Notes under the pieces: generated by a model | Seen by the model: only the letters and a program-made list of their open reading frames with translations | What the model was told of the DNA's origin: nothing | The model's database searches: none | Translations under genes and position numbers: made by a program | NCBI RefSeq assembly: GCF_020194175.1 | Contig: NZ_JADYVX010000028.1 | Span: 51,342 to 115,341 of the forward strand | Direction of reading: 5' to 3' | Origin: Bradyrhizobium sp. BRP22 | GTDB taxonomy: Bacteria > Pseudomonadota > Alphaproteobacteria > Rhizobiales > Xanthobacteraceae | DNA length: 64,000 nt | In this document: one piece after another, positions 9,392 through 17,902 of the stretch | Layout of the letters: every line of letters begins with the position of its first letter | How positions within the stretch are numbered: position 1 is the stretch's first letter

Positions 9392-9449
9392 GAGGGATGA
9401 GGGTTGCAACGAAGAGCTGCGGGCAGCGATGCTGCCCCGCAGCGGCTGA

Positions 9450-11582
9450 TCATTCGGCTGCGACGGCGCGCGGCTGTTCACTCTCGGTGGTATCGCTCGT
9501 TTCTTCCTCGTCACCGGAGAGGAATTCGGGGAGCGGCTCGGCTGAGGCGGTCCCCTTCGACAAAGCCACATCAGCGAGACGCAGTGGTTCGGGGAGCCAG
9601 CCGGTGCCCTCGAGCAGGCGCTCAGCCTCCTTGGCCATCTCGGTTTTCTTGAGATGGTCGATCAGTTGTGCAGCGCCCTCGCCCTTGGCCTCACGGACGG
9701 CTTCGAGAATCCGGATCTTGGTGACGCGGCCAAGGTAGTTCTCGACCGTCGGCCGCCATCCGGCCTCGGCCATGTCGAGGCCGACAGCATGCGCAAGGCG
9801 GTCCGCCTGATCGAGCCGGCGGCGCAGGCCGTGGGCGGTGACGCCGGTGCCACCATGGCGATCGACCTTCTCGAACAATGCGTTGACGCCGAAGGAGACG
9901 CAGTGGGCGAGCAGCGATAGCCGGCTGATGTCGTCGAGCGCGAGGAGCCAGTCCCACAATGCGGCGTCGTCCGCTGGCACGTCGGCCTTCCAGGCCGCGT
10001 GCCGATCCATGATGGACTTCCCGGACGCGCTGTCCTTCAGGTGCGGTGTCTGTACGGGAAGCTGGACATGGCGGACGCCGGCTTCGAGACATGCCGGCCC
10101 ATAGGTCTGGTGGAAGGCCTCGACACACAGCTTGTGCAGAAGCGCGGTCATCGCGACCTGGGGATGGCAAGCGACCGCATCGCGCAGCGCCAGCGTGCGA
10201 TGTGCGGTCAGCTCCATGACGAGCCGGTCTGGCAAGGGCCTGATCGCATCCTCGTCCTCCTCCTCATCCGGGGGCGCCTGGCCGCCAACCGTGATCACGG
10301 TGCGCTGCGCCGGTGGAGCGCCCTGGTCGTCATCACTGGCGCCCGGCGTGGCGGCGGTCTCGGGATCCGGCTCCGCAGTTGCTGCAGCAAACGCCGTTTC
10401 GTCCTCGCGGCGGACATAGCCCCGCTCGACCCGCAATGAGCCTTCGGCATCGATGCTGACAAAGGCGCCAGCATGGACGATCTCGGCCGGGTTGAAGACG
10501 CACGGCCGGTTCTCGAAGGCATCTAACGCTGCCTCAAGTTCGCCGAGCCTCGCGTCCACCTCATCGGGCAGTTCGTCGGCGTCCTCGAATTTCGCTTGCA
10601 GCGCGGTGTATTCGGCCTGGAGCGCATCGAGATTCGCCTGCTCCTCGGCAGCGAGATCCGCAGGCTGGCCCTCGAGCCGATGGAGTCCGTGGTCGTGGCC
10701 ATAGGGAAAGCTGGCGGCGACCTCGATCCACTTCCAGCCCTCGGCGGCGATCGCTTCGGCTTGTGCCCGCAGCTTCTCGGCGACGAGGCACTCAAGCAAA
10801 GCGACGTCCTCGAGCCAGCCGCCGCCGTCCTCTTCGAAGAGATCGTGCAGCACGTTGCCGCCGGCCGCCTCATAGGCGGCAAGGCCGACGAACCGCGCGC
10901 GCTTGTCGGAGGCCTTCACCGCTCGCTCCGTCAGCATACGCCTGATCTGATACGGCTCGTCGTAGCCCGATTTGTTGACATTCTCCCAGACCTGTTCCTG
11001 TCGGGCGTGATCGGCGGTGACTGAGAACGCCATCAGTTGTTCGAGCGACATGCCATCGTCGGCATAGGCGTCGAGCAGCTTCGGGGAAACGGTCGCGAGC
11101 CGGAGCCGCTGCTTCACCACGCTCACGGATACGAAGAAGATAGCCGCGATATCCGCCTCGGACCGCCCTTGCTCGCGCAGGGTCTGGAATGCCCGAAACT
11201 GGTCGAGAGGGTGAAGGGCGACGCGATGCACATTCTCAGCGAGCGAGTCCTCTTCGGCGGAAATCTCAGTGCCGGCTTCGCTGACGATGCAGGGGATCGG
11301 TGCGGTCTTGGTGAGGCGCTTCTGTTTCACCAGCAGTTCGAGCGCGCGATAGCGGCGGCCACCGGCCGGCACGTCGAACATGCCGGTCTCCTGCCTGTCG
11401 GCATCCAGGATGGGCCGGACGTTGAGACTTTGCAGGAGCTTCCGCCGGGCGATGTCCTCGGCGAGATCCTCGATCGAAATACCCGCCTTAGTGCGGCGGA
11501 CGTTGGATTGGGAGAGCACGAGCTTGTTAAAGGGAATGTCGCGCGAGGGCGACATTTTGATTTTCTGATTATCCTTTGCCAT
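9450..11582 (-). CDS. ParB/RepB/Spo0J-like nuclease-fold protein
   Basis: A 710-residue protein. Residues 15-120 form a ParB-like N-terminal domain with VRRTKAGISIEDLAEDIARR, PAGGRRYRALELL (the GGRRY-type motif) and SLAENVHR. Next comes a KorB-like helix-turn-helix (SEADIAAIFFVSVSVVKQRL), an acidic coiled region around residues 350-480, and a large C-terminal domain. It is much longer than chromosomal ParB (about 300) but normal for the large ParB-like proteins of rhizobial plasmids and ICEs. I start at ATG 11582 (GGAGAAACTGAT before it); the longer frame would include the conserved leader. Probable role: partition or regulation of the element. Confidence 0.87.
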   Translation of the reverse strand: MAKDNQKIKMSPSRDIPFNKLVLSQSNVRRTKAGISIEDLAEDIARRKLLQSLNVRPILDADRQETGMFDVPAGGRRYRALELLVKQKRLTKTAPIPCIVSEAGTEISAEEDSLAENVHRVALHPLDQFRAFQTLREQGRSEADIAAIFFVSVSVVKQRLRLATVSPKLLDAYADDGMSLEQLMAFSVTADHARQEQVWENVNKSGYDEPYQIRRMLTERAVKASDKRARFVGLAAYEAAGGNVLHDLFEEDGGGWLEDVALLECLVAEKLRAQAEAIAAEGWKWIEVAASFPYGHDHGLHRLEGQPADLAAEEQANLDALQAEYTALQAKFEDADELPDEVDARLGELEAALDAFENRPCVFNPAEIVHAGAFVSIDAEGSLRVERGYVRREDETAFAAATAEPDPETAATPGASDDDQGAPPAQRTVITVGGQAPPDEEEDEDAIRPLPDRLVMELTAHRTLALRDAVACHPQVAMTALLHKLCVEAFHQTYGPACLEAGVRHVQLPVQTPHLKDSASGKSIMDRHAAWKADVPADDAALWDWLLALDDISRLSLLAHCVSFGVNALFEKVDRHGGTGVTAHGLRRRLDQADRLAHAVGLDMAEAGWRPTVENYLGRVTKIRILEAVREAKGEGAAQLIDHLKKTEMAKEAERLLEGTGWLPEPLRLADVALSKGTASAEPLPEFLSGDEEETSDTTESEQPRAVAAE

Positions 11583-11670
11583 ATCAGTTTCTCCGGAACG
11601 GGGGGCCAAAACCCTCTCTCGGTCTCCAACCCATTCACGAAGAACGCCCGCCCTCCTCTCCCTCTTAATG
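11583..11670 (-). promoter_or_regulatory. GGGTTGGAG-type leader (ParB)
   Basis: On the minus strand the order is AAGAGGGAGAGG, GGCGGGCG, CGTGAATGGGTTGGAGACC, GAGAGAGG, then the ribosome binding site and ATG. The leader of the ArdC gene has the same blocks almost base for base. Nothing else is supported between this leader and the DUF2958 stop codon at 11879. Confidence 0.6.
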
Positions 11671-11878
11671 ACGGCCAGCGACGTGAGCGGCGTTGCGGCC
11701 CGACTGCTCAACGAGACGGGGTTCAGTCCGCGCTCGAAGCTCGAGGTCAGTCGGGCGTAATGGGCTGGGCGAATCTCCTTGCCGCGAAGACCGGCGACGC
11801 TTCGCGCTTGCGAGAGATACACCGCGCATTGTGCGACGTGTCTTTGTAGGATCGACCCGAGACAGCGATGGAATCGCG

Positions 11879-12253
11879 TCACTGTCCCTCCCGTTGCAGA
11901 GCGGCGACCGCAAAGCGCAGCGAGCGTTCATCGAGCACGATCCGTCCTGCCTTCCGAGCCGCCCACGCATAGACCGACAGCGGGAACGTGGCTTCGAACA
12001 GGATGTCGCGCTCGATACCCGAACCAAAGGGAAGCTCCATCGCCTCCATTTCAGCGAGACTGAAGGAACCAAGCTCGGGTTCGCCGAGATCGGCGAGACC
12101 GAACAGGGTGTCGCCGTCCTCATCGAGCTCGGTCGCGAGCCAGGTGCCGATGCCAAGTGGGTTAAAGAACTTCACCACCGGCACGTGGTCTAGGCCGCGA
12201 CGGCGACCGTTCGCGAGCAGACGCGCGCGCAAATCTTGCGTGAGCAGGATCAT
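11879..12253 (-). CDS. DUF2958 domain protein
   Basis: A 124-residue soluble protein matching DUF2958 across its length, including PVVKFFNPLGIGTWLATELD and LFGLADLGEPELGSFSL. The family is frequent next to ArdC and ParB genes on plasmids and ICEs; its biochemical function is unknown. The ATG overlaps the ArdC stop codon as ATGA, so the pair is one operon with coupled translation. Confidence 0.88.
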   Translation of the reverse strand: MILLTQDLRARLLANGRRRGLDHVPVVKFFNPLGIGTWLATELDEDGDTLFGLADLGEPELGSFSLAEMEAMELPFGSGIERDILFEATFPLSVYAWAARKAGRIVLDERSLRFAVAALQREGQ

Positions 12254-13206
12254 GCCACCCTCCGCCCGTCTGACTGTTCGTCCTCGGACGGCTGGATCTC
12301 CGGCAAGAAGCCGAGGATGTAATCCGCGGCCTTACTGGCCTGGCTCGCAGCGCGCACGATGGCCCGGTTGTCCTCGCGCATCGTCTCGAGCCATGAGCCA
12401 ATGTAATCGGCATGACGCACCGTCGGCACGATGCCAAGCGAGGCACAAGAAAATGCGGCACACAGTTCGGCGATCAACTCCTCGAAGGCGTATTTCGTGG
12501 TGCCGTATGAACCGCTGAGGTCGCGATTGAGGCGCGAAGAATGACCGCTGGCATGGCCAAGTTCATGGAGCGCCGTGCGGTGCCAATTGATCGGCTCGAA
12601 GTAGGCAGCCGGCGGCGGGACCTGCACATAATCTTCGGCCGGCACATAGAAGGCGCGATTGCCGCCGATGCGAAAATTGATGCCGGAGGCCTTGATCAGC
12701 GCTTCAACTCTCGGCTCGATCAAACCTGGCGGCGGAGGCGGTGCGGCGGTCACGATCGCCGCAGGCAAATCCTCGCACTGATCGGTGTTGAAGACCGTAA
12801 AGCGCTTCAGGAATGGGATCGCCTGCGCTTCGTCGCCGGTGTCGCTCGCGCGCTGCTTTTCATCGACCGGCACGAAGCGGTCGGCATAGACCACGGTGAT
12901 GCCGCGCTCACCCTTGCGGACGTGGCCGCCGAGCGACAGCGCCTGGCGGAACGTCAGCCAGCTTTGGCCCGCGAAGCCGTGCTCGATGACTGCGCCCCAA
13001 AGGATCAGTACATTGATCCCGCTGTATTGTCTGCCGGTCACAGCGTTCTTTGGCATCGCCAGTGGCGCCTTCGTAGCCGCCGTCCCCCACGGCTGAACCC
13101 AGGGCACACGCCCGGCTTCCAGCTCGGCGATGATCTTGTCAGTGATTTCGTCATAAAGGCTCGCCCGGCCTTCACCGGCGCGGCCGCTGGAATGATGTTT
13201 CTTCAT
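12250..13206 (-). CDS. ArdC-family antirestriction metallopeptidase
   Basis: A 318-residue protein. The N-terminal domain (residues 10-140) matches the ArdC single-stranded-DNA-binding domain: YDEITDKIIAELEAGRVPW, GRQYSGINVLILW and HVRKGERGITVVY. The C-terminal zincin-like domain has HELGHASGHSSRLNR (HExxH with a third ligand region) and the glutamate of YAFEELIAELCAAF. ArdC proteins protect incoming conjugative DNA from host restriction. I start at ATG 13206, with GGAG 7 nt before it; the extra 18 codons upstream come from the conserved leader. It is first in the operon with DUF2958. Confidence 0.9.
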   Translation of the reverse strand: MKKHHSSGRAGEGRASLYDEITDKIIAELEAGRVPWVQPWGTAATKAPLAMPKNAVTGRQYSGINVLILWGAVIEHGFAGQSWLTFRQALSLGGHVRKGERGITVVYADRFVPVDEKQRASDTGDEAQAIPFLKRFTVFNTDQCEDLPAAIVTAAPPPPPGLIEPRVEALIKASGINFRIGGNRAFYVPAEDYVQVPPPAAYFEPINWHRTALHELGHASGHSSRLNRDLSGSYGTTKYAFEELIAELCAAFSCASLGIVPTVRHADYIGSWLETMREDNRAIVRAASQASKAADYILGFLPEIQPSEDEQSDGRRVA

Positions 13207-13290
13207 CGCGGGTCTCCGCGACGGGCGCCACGAGGCTCTCTCGCAGCTCCAACCCGTCACGGCGAAGCCGCCGCCCTCTCACTCTTCGGC
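13207..13290 (-). promoter_or_regulatory. GGGTTGGAG-type leader (ArdC)
   Basis: On the minus strand: AAGAGTGAGAGGGCGG, CGCCGTGACGGGTTGGAGC, GCGAGAGAGCC, then GGAG and the ATG. It is strongly similar to the ParB leader and weakly to the helicase leader, which points to common control of the backbone genes. Confidence 0.6.
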
Positions 13291-13425
13291 TCACATTGGC
13301 TGGATTCGAGCAACCAGGGCAGACAATAGTGCGCGGATTACACTCGCTGCATCAGAAGCAGCGTGAAATAGTCAATCAATGCAGCGCAAGCGGAGATCAT
13401 CGCCGAAGGCGAGGCCTGGAAGAAG

Positions 13426-13569
13426 GGCAGCCGCAGGAGCGTCAGCATAGCGCCGCCCCTTGGCGGGACGCGGGACCGACTGCTGTCCTTAAGACCGGTT
13501 AACAAGGCACCCGCAGGAGGGTCAGCATCGCGCCGGCGCGGAACGCGGCGGGACCCGGGACCGAGTGCC
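13426..13569. repeat. Imperfect direct repeat pair
   Basis: Two copies (13426-13482 and 13506-13569) share CCGCAGGAG, GTCAGCAT, GCGCCG and GGGACCGA in the same order, about 80 bp apart. On the minus strand each contains ATGCTGAC-CTCCTGCGG. The stretch 13291-13701 has no convincing gene. The repeats could be a small-ORF duplication, iterons or a transfer-related site; nothing decides between these. Confidence 0.5.
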
Positions 13570-13701
13570 TCCGGCGGAGGACACATTATTATCTTACTGC
13601 GCGCGAGGGATCGAAGCGTCCGGCCGAGACGCTGCGCGGCTCGGTTCACGAGAGCCCAGTGCCGGACTTGCCGCACGCGCTCAAAACCCGGCTAACAAAA
13701 C

Positions 13702-13899
13702 CTAGGCCCGTGGGAGCGACACCTCTTCCCGACTCCTTGTCTGTGCGTCGTAGATTCTGACCTGAAGCATGGGAAAACGTTTCTTCAGCTCCTCTGCGCC
13801 GGCCTTGGCCCCGTCTCTGGTCGCAAATTCGGCTTTCAGTCGACCATCCACTTCCAGCGCGTAGCCTGACGTGGGGAGTTCCTGGGCAGCAGCAACCAT
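13702..13899 (-). CDS. Small conserved hypothetical protein
   Basis: A 65-residue soluble protein with the pattern SGYALEVDGRLKAEF...RDGAKAGAEELKKRFPMLQVRIYDA. I recognise it only as a type of small hypothetical protein seen in Bradyrhizobium; the length is complete and the sequence looks protein-like, with alternating strands and one helix. The ribosome binding site is weak (GAGAAAAAG). It lies just downstream of the damaged ligase gene on the same strand. No function can be given. Confidence 0.6.
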   Translation of the reverse strand: MVAAAQELPTSGYALEVDGRLKAEFATRDGAKAGAEELKKRFPMLQVRIYDAQTRSREEVSLPRA

Positions 13900-14048
13900 C
13901 TGTCTTTTTCTCGCATTGGGGCTGATGGAGGACGATTGCTTAGCGTGAGTCGCTCAAATCGCGCCAGTGGAGCATGGATTGTGGATCATCGTGAGGATGC
14001 TGTCCTGTGCGGGATTGGCCGTCGTGGCCTGATTCGTGGGACCACTGC

Positions 14049-14988
14049 TCAGATGTCTTCGCGCAGACCGAGAAAGAAGGGATGCCGCACCTTGCCTTCG
14101 GCAGACTTGGCGCGATACTCGATTTCCGCCAGCAGCTTCGGTTCGACCCAGATGCCGCGATGCGCGATCCGCTTTGTATAAGGCTGAGTCTTGCGGATGA
14201 GCGGCGTCAGACGCTTGTGCAAGTCCGCGGCGGAGTCCTTGTCGAACCTGTGGTCGACCTTGCCGGCGTAGATGAGATCCTTGCCCTTGCGGCGGGCGAG
14301 ATAGATGCCGTCCCATTTTTCGCCGTCGAGCGCAAAGCCGGCAATCCGTCAGCGTCTCTCGCTGCTGGCAGGTCTTTTTGACCCAGACGTTGCCACGACC
14401 AGAGATCTAGGCGCTGTCGCGCACCTTTGAGACGACCCCTTCAAGACCGACCTTGCAGGCGTGCCGATACATCTGCCCGCCATCGATATCGAAACTTTCG
14501 CTGAACTGGACAGGCGTACCATCGATGATGTGCCTGAGCTCAGCCTTGCGCGCGAGCAAGGGCAGCTTTCGCAGGTCATGTCCATTCAGATGAAGCAGGT
14601 CGAAAGCAACCAGGACGATTTTGGTCGATCTGCCCTTCAACTCGTTCTGCAGCACTGAAAAATCGGTGATGCCACTTGCCGATGGTACGACCACCTCGCC
14701 ATCGATAATGGTAGAGCCGGCCTCGATCTCGGACGCGTCAGAAGCGATTTTGCGGAAGCGCTTGGTCCAGTCGTTGCCGCGGCGGGTAAAGACCTTCACC
14801 TGCCCATCGTGGAGATGCACCTGGACACGGTAGCCGTCGAACTTGATTTCGTGAATCCAGCGCGCGCCGTCCGGCACCTTGTCGACGGAGGACGCCAAGG
14901 CCGGCTCGATGAACCCGGGATAAGACGCCTCGATGGCGATGGCCTTCTTGCGCCGCGCCGCCACTCCATAACTCCACGCAACTGACAT
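14049..14988 (-). pseudogene. ligD: ATP-dependent DNA ligase (LigD-type), broken
   Basis: The first 193 codons encode a ligase adenylation domain with the nucleotide-lysine motif EIKFDGYRVQVHL, motif III-like VLVAFDLLHLNG and the start of motif IV (EGVVSKVRDSA). A TAG at 14407 then interrupts the frame. Downstream, the OB-fold part continues (GRGNVWVKKTCQQRETL, then after a one-base insertion near 14350 YTKRIAHRGIWVEPKLLAEI and AEGKVRHPFFLGLREDI) to a stop at 14049. So one nonsense change and one frameshift separate two recognisable halves. The N-terminal phosphoesterase and polymerase parts of full LigD are absent. The gene is almost certainly non-functional. Confidence 0.85.
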
Positions 14989-15048
14989 GATTCAAGCCGA
15001 ATTGGCCCAAACGTTCCGAACCTCGGAACTGTCACTGTCGATCGTGCA

Positions 15049-15324
15049 TTGCGCAATGGCAAGACGAAGCCTCAGGCGAAAGCAAAGAAGAAAACGACGC
15101 GCGGGCGCAAGCAGGACCTGTCGTGGCGGACAGATTACGAGGTTCGCTACGAGGCGAAAGAGAAGTGCCGCTTCAAGGCGGCCGTAAAGAAAGCGGTCAA
15201 AAAGGTCGGCGCCAGCCGCAAGCGTGTTGAGCGGGCGCAGCCGCAAGAAGAAGTAATCGGGCCTGCCCCACTCGACGCCCCGCTAGAAGGAGTCCGCGAG
15301 CGCGATCTCCGTTCAGCGCATTGA
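15049..15324 (+). CDS. DUF3606-like small basic protein
   Basis: A 91-residue lysine-rich protein starting at TTG. Residues 23-60 (DLSWRTDYEVRYEAKEK...FKAAVKKVG-type segment) resemble the short DUF3606 domain (consensus near 'DYELRYW.KKFGVS...AAVKKVG'), which is common in rhizobia beside Ku/LigD genes. Part of the domain is rearranged and the C-terminus is proline-rich. It diverges from the ligase remnant, as often seen. The non-canonical start and altered domain keep confidence moderate. Confidence 0.5.
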   Translation: MRNGKTKPQAKAKKKTTRGRKQDLSWRTDYEVRYEAKEKCRFKAAVKKAVKKVGASRKRVERAQPQEEVIGPAPLDAPLEGVRERDLRSAH

Positions 15325-15418
15325 TCCGGCGCGCCGCTTCATGAAAGCTCAAATCCGCCGCTGGCTGATAGGCCTCCTCGGCGAGCCCCTTCGGCCGCAA
15401 GGCCTGGGCGCGGGTCAT
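15197..15418 (-). CDS. DUF3072-like short protein
   Basis: The first 40 residues (MTRAQALRPKGLAEEAYQP...HEAARRINALNGD) resemble DUF3072, a roughly 60-residue domain of unknown function with 'PMTRAQ...L.EEA...EA.RRIDAL'. The remaining 30 residues are low-complexity and overlap the DUF3606-like gene on the other strand. The sequence upstream (SVSERLASP) also looks family-like but has no start. It may be a remnant. Confidence 0.35.
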   Translation of the reverse strand: MTRAQALRPKGLAEEAYQPAADLSFHEAARRINALNGDRARGLLLAGRRVGQARLLLLAAAPAQHACGWRRPF

Positions 15419-15533
15419 CGGGCTGGCAAGCCGCTCCGAGACGGAGGGTATTTGGATGCCGTGGCTTTCATTTTCCGTCTCCCTGCATACATCTGTAACT
15501 TGACTCTGTGTTCTCTTTTTGTTCTAAGAAGCC

Positions 15534-15803
15534 ATGGACAACCGAATTAATGAAATCCGCCGCAAGATCAGTGTCTTGCGGGCCGAAATGGTGCGCGTCG
15601 CGGACGCCATGCACGATCAGATCCGGCACGATCTGGACAGCACGGAATCCGCGCTCCAGCTGATGGCGATGCGCAAAGAGCTCGCCGCCCTGGTGGCCGA
15701 ATGGAAGGCGGCCGGCGGCAGCGAGCACCTGCCGACCATCCAGGAGCGGCTCAACGCAAACAACCGGCCGGCCCAGAAGCCGAAGACCGTCACGCATCGC
15801 TGA
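15534..15803 (+). CDS. Small coiled-coil protein, Bradyrhizobium type
   Basis: An 89-residue, mostly helical protein (INEIRRKISVLRAEMVRVADAM...LRKELAALVAEW-like heptads) with a basic tail. It resembles the next gene (MDRNLVLLNRNIARLRRDV), so the two look like paralogues or a split pair: both pair an N-terminal 'I..LRR/R' helix with an 'I..DLDCT/DLDST' segment. I do not recognise a function. The gene starts a run of short, closely spaced plus-strand genes. Confidence 0.6.
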   Translation: MDNRINEIRRKISVLRAEMVRVADAMHDQIRHDLDSTESALQLMAMRKELAALVAEWKAAGGSEHLPTIQERLNANNRPAQKPKTVTHR

Positions 15804-15828
15804 CCATGACCTTAGCCGGGAGCGATCG

Positions 15829-16032
15829 ATGGACCGCAATCTGGTTCTGCTCAATCGCAACATCGCCCGGCTCAGGCGCGACGTTAGGATGCAGTCTTCC
15901 GAAATCGAGCAGCTGATCGCGGCTGATCTCGACTGCACGCCCGCGGCCCAACGCCTGATGCGGGCGCAGGCCGATCTCGTTCTCTACATCGAAAAGAGGG
16001 AGCGGCTCATGGCGCCGGCCGCGCGTGAGTGA
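15829..16032 (+). CDS. Small helical protein, paralogue
   Basis: A 67-residue protein with the ribosome site GGGAGCGATCG before its ATG. The core (RRDVRMQSSEIEQLIAADLD) parallels the previous gene's MHDQIRHDLD region, suggesting duplication. Its stop codon overlaps the start of the next small gene. Function unknown. Confidence 0.55.
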   Translation: MDRNLVLLNRNIARLRRDVRMQSSEIEQLIAADLDCTPAAQRLMRAQADLVLYIEKRERLMAPAARE

Positions 16033-16213
16033 CGATCCGCTGCCGCTGAGGATCCTGGAGTTGCGCGCGCGGATCGCCGAGCTCTCAGGCACCATCCGGC
16101 AGCTGCAGCGCTCGGGCTTCGATGAGGCCGCCCCGCGCCTCTTGATTTCAAGAAAGCGGGCGGAGCTTGAGGATCTGACGCACCGGACCAATCAGCGCTT
16201 GCAAGGAGACTGA
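16025..16213 (+). CDS. Small helical hypothetical protein
   Basis: A 62-residue protein starting at GTG and overlapping the preceding gene by 8 nt, as in coupled operons. The sequence is one long amphipathic helix pair (LELRARIAELSGTIRQLQ, then ISRKRAELEDLTHR). No known domain is recognised. Confidence 0.5.
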   Translation: MSDDPLPLRILELRARIAELSGTIRQLQRSGFDEAAPRLLISRKRAELEDLTHRTNQRLQGD

Positions 16214-16217
16214 CGCT

Positions 16218-16424
16218 TTGGCCCACGACCCCGCGAAATGGTACGACGAGAAGGACGACAATCCGCCGTGGATCAAGGCGCTCGCCGACGTACGTCGCCA
16301 GGCGACGCTCGAAGGTTACTGCTACAACCATGTGCAGCCGATCATCGTCGCGATCGATCAGTATGCCGAAGCGGCGCTCGGCAACCGCGAGTATTTCCTG
16401 AACAGACCGCACCGGATTGGCTGA
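16218..16424 (+). CDS. Small hypothetical protein
   Basis: A 68-residue protein from a TTG with GGAGACTGACGC upstream. It contains WYDEKDDNPPWIKALADV and YCYNHVQPIIVAIDQYAEAALGNREYFLNRPHRIG, an ordered-looking sequence recalling small proteins annotated as hypothetical in Bradyrhizobium. It ends six bases before the thermonuclease start, so it belongs to the same operon. No function is known. Confidence 0.5.
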   Translation: MAHDPAKWYDEKDDNPPWIKALADVRRQATLEGYCYNHVQPIIVAIDQYAEAALGNREYFLNRPHRIG

Positions 16425-16429
16425 CGCCT

Positions 16430-16966
16430 GTGGCATTGGTGAACACCTTACGAACGGCGGCCTTATCGACGCTCCTATCGGTTTGGAGCCCGGCCCTGGC
16501 CGGTGACCTGATCGCCCAGGCCAGTATCATCGACGGCGACACGCTGGAAATTCACGGAACGCGGATCCGCCTTTGGGGAATCGACGCGCCGGAGAGCAGC
16601 CAGTTGTGCCGCGACCAGGACAGCTCCCCGTACCGATGCGGAGCCCAGGCAGCGAACGATCTCGACGCCTTCATTGCGCGGCGCCCAGTAAGCTGCATGC
16701 CCATCAACCTGGATCAGTACGGGCGAACAGTTGCGACCTGTTCGGCCGCCGGCGCCGATCTTGGCGAGTGGTTGGCCCGCAAGGGACTTGCGCTGGACTG
16801 GCCGCACTTTTCAAAGGGGAGATACGAGGCCGCGCAGCGCGACGCTGAACGTGCCGGCCGCGGAATCTGGAGGGGCAGCTACGTTGAACCATGGCTCTAT
16901 CGAGCCTGCATTCGCGCGAACGGATCCCCGGCCAACTGTTCGGACGACGCGAACGCGCATCCTTGA
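16430..16966 (+). CDS. Secreted thermonuclease-like protein
   Basis: A 178-residue staphylococcal-nuclease (SNase/TNase) fold protein. An N-terminal signal peptide (residues 1-24, ending WSPALA) predicts export. The catalytic pattern is visible: DGDTLEIHGTRIRLWGIDAPE carries the metal-binding aspartates, the first arginine and the glutamate, and DQYGRTVATC supplies the second arginine. I chose GTG 16430 since translation from there gives the signal peptide directly; TTG 16436 and GTG 16439 are alternatives. Four cysteines suit an exported protein. It probably degrades extracellular or periplasmic nucleic acid. Confidence 0.85.
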   Translation: MALVNTLRTAALSTLLSVWSPALAGDLIAQASIIDGDTLEIHGTRIRLWGIDAPESSQLCRDQDSSPYRCGAQAANDLDAFIARRPVSCMPINLDQYGRTVATCSAAGADLGEWLARKGLALDWPHFSKGRYEAAQRDAERAGRGIWRGSYVEPWLYRACIRANGSPANCSDDANAHP

Positions 16967-16976
16967 GGACAGCCCA

Positions 16977-17639
16977 ATGTGCAATCTCTATTCGATCACA
17001 ACGAACCAGGCAGCAATTATTGCGCTGTTTCGCGTGATCAATCGCTATGTCGGCAATCTGCCCCCGATGCCCGGCGTCTTTCCCGACTATCCGGCTCCGG
17101 TCGTGCGCAACACCGATACCGGGCGCGAGATGGCGATGATGCGCTGGGGCATGCCGCCGCCTCCACGGGCCGGCCAATTTCCCGTAACGAATATCCGCAA
17201 CACATCCTCGCCCCATTGGCGCGCCTGGCTGAAGCCGGAGAACCGCTGCCTCGTCCCGGGCAATAGCTTCGCCGAATACGCCCCCGAAGCAAACCCTGAC
17301 ACCGGCAAGAAGGATGTCGTCTGGTTCGCGCTGGACGACCATCGGCCACTGTTCGCCTTCGCCGGTATGTGGACCGAGTTCAAGGGAGATCGTGGTCCCA
17401 AATCGAAACCAGTCCCGGGCCCTCACCTCGTCTACGGATTCCTCACGACCTCACCAAATGCGGTCGTTGAGCCAATCCACGCGAAGGCGATGCCTGTTCT
17501 CTTGATTACAGATGAAGAGCGCGATGTCTGGATGCGTGCGCCCTGGGATGAAGCTAAAAATTTGCAGCGGCCGCTACCCGATGCTGCGCTCAAGATTGTT
17601 GCCCGCGGCGCCGATAAGGAGGACACAGTCGTTCCTTGA
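16977..17639 (+). CDS. SRAP/HMCES-type peptidase (YedK family)
   Basis: A 220-residue SOS-response-associated protein. Met1 is followed by Cys2, the residue that forms a thiazolidine crosslink with abasic sites in this family. Other landmarks are VTNIRNTSS (Asn), NSFAEYAP (Glu) and EPIHAKAMPVLL (His). The family shields abasic sites in single-stranded DNA. The ATG lies 11 bases after the thermonuclease stop, so they are co-transcribed. The protein appears intact and of normal length. Confidence 0.9.
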   Translation: MCNLYSITTNQAAIIALFRVINRYVGNLPPMPGVFPDYPAPVVRNTDTGREMAMMRWGMPPPPRAGQFPVTNIRNTSSPHWRAWLKPENRCLVPGNSFAEYAPEANPDTGKKDVVWFALDDHRPLFAFAGMWTEFKGDRGPKSKPVPGPHLVYGFLTTSPNAVVEPIHAKAMPVLLITDEERDVWMRAPWDEAKNLQRPLPDAALKIVARGADKEDTVVP

Positions 17640-17902
17640 ACGCGCGCCAAGTTAGACGAAGCCACAAAAGCAATTGCTGAATTTTTCGGATGAGCGCCCG
17701 ATCGCGCCGAATACGGGCCGTTCCGGCAGAGCCTGCGGGATGGTGCCCGCAAGCACACCCTGATGCCAAACCGGGATCAGGATGGCGATGGCAGCGCCAT
17801 CGCCGCCACTTGTGCTTAAGGCGCCTCTAATGCCAGCCGGCAGGGACGGCGAAGCGTTTTCGGTCCGAAGATCTCGGGACGCCGCGCGAACCAGGGCGGT
17901 AG

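Noticed and set aside
15013..15050. EcfG-type general stress promoter (GGAAC) before the DUF3606-like gene
   Set aside because: A GGAAC is present within a palindrome, but no CGTT-like -10 element lies at the right spacing.
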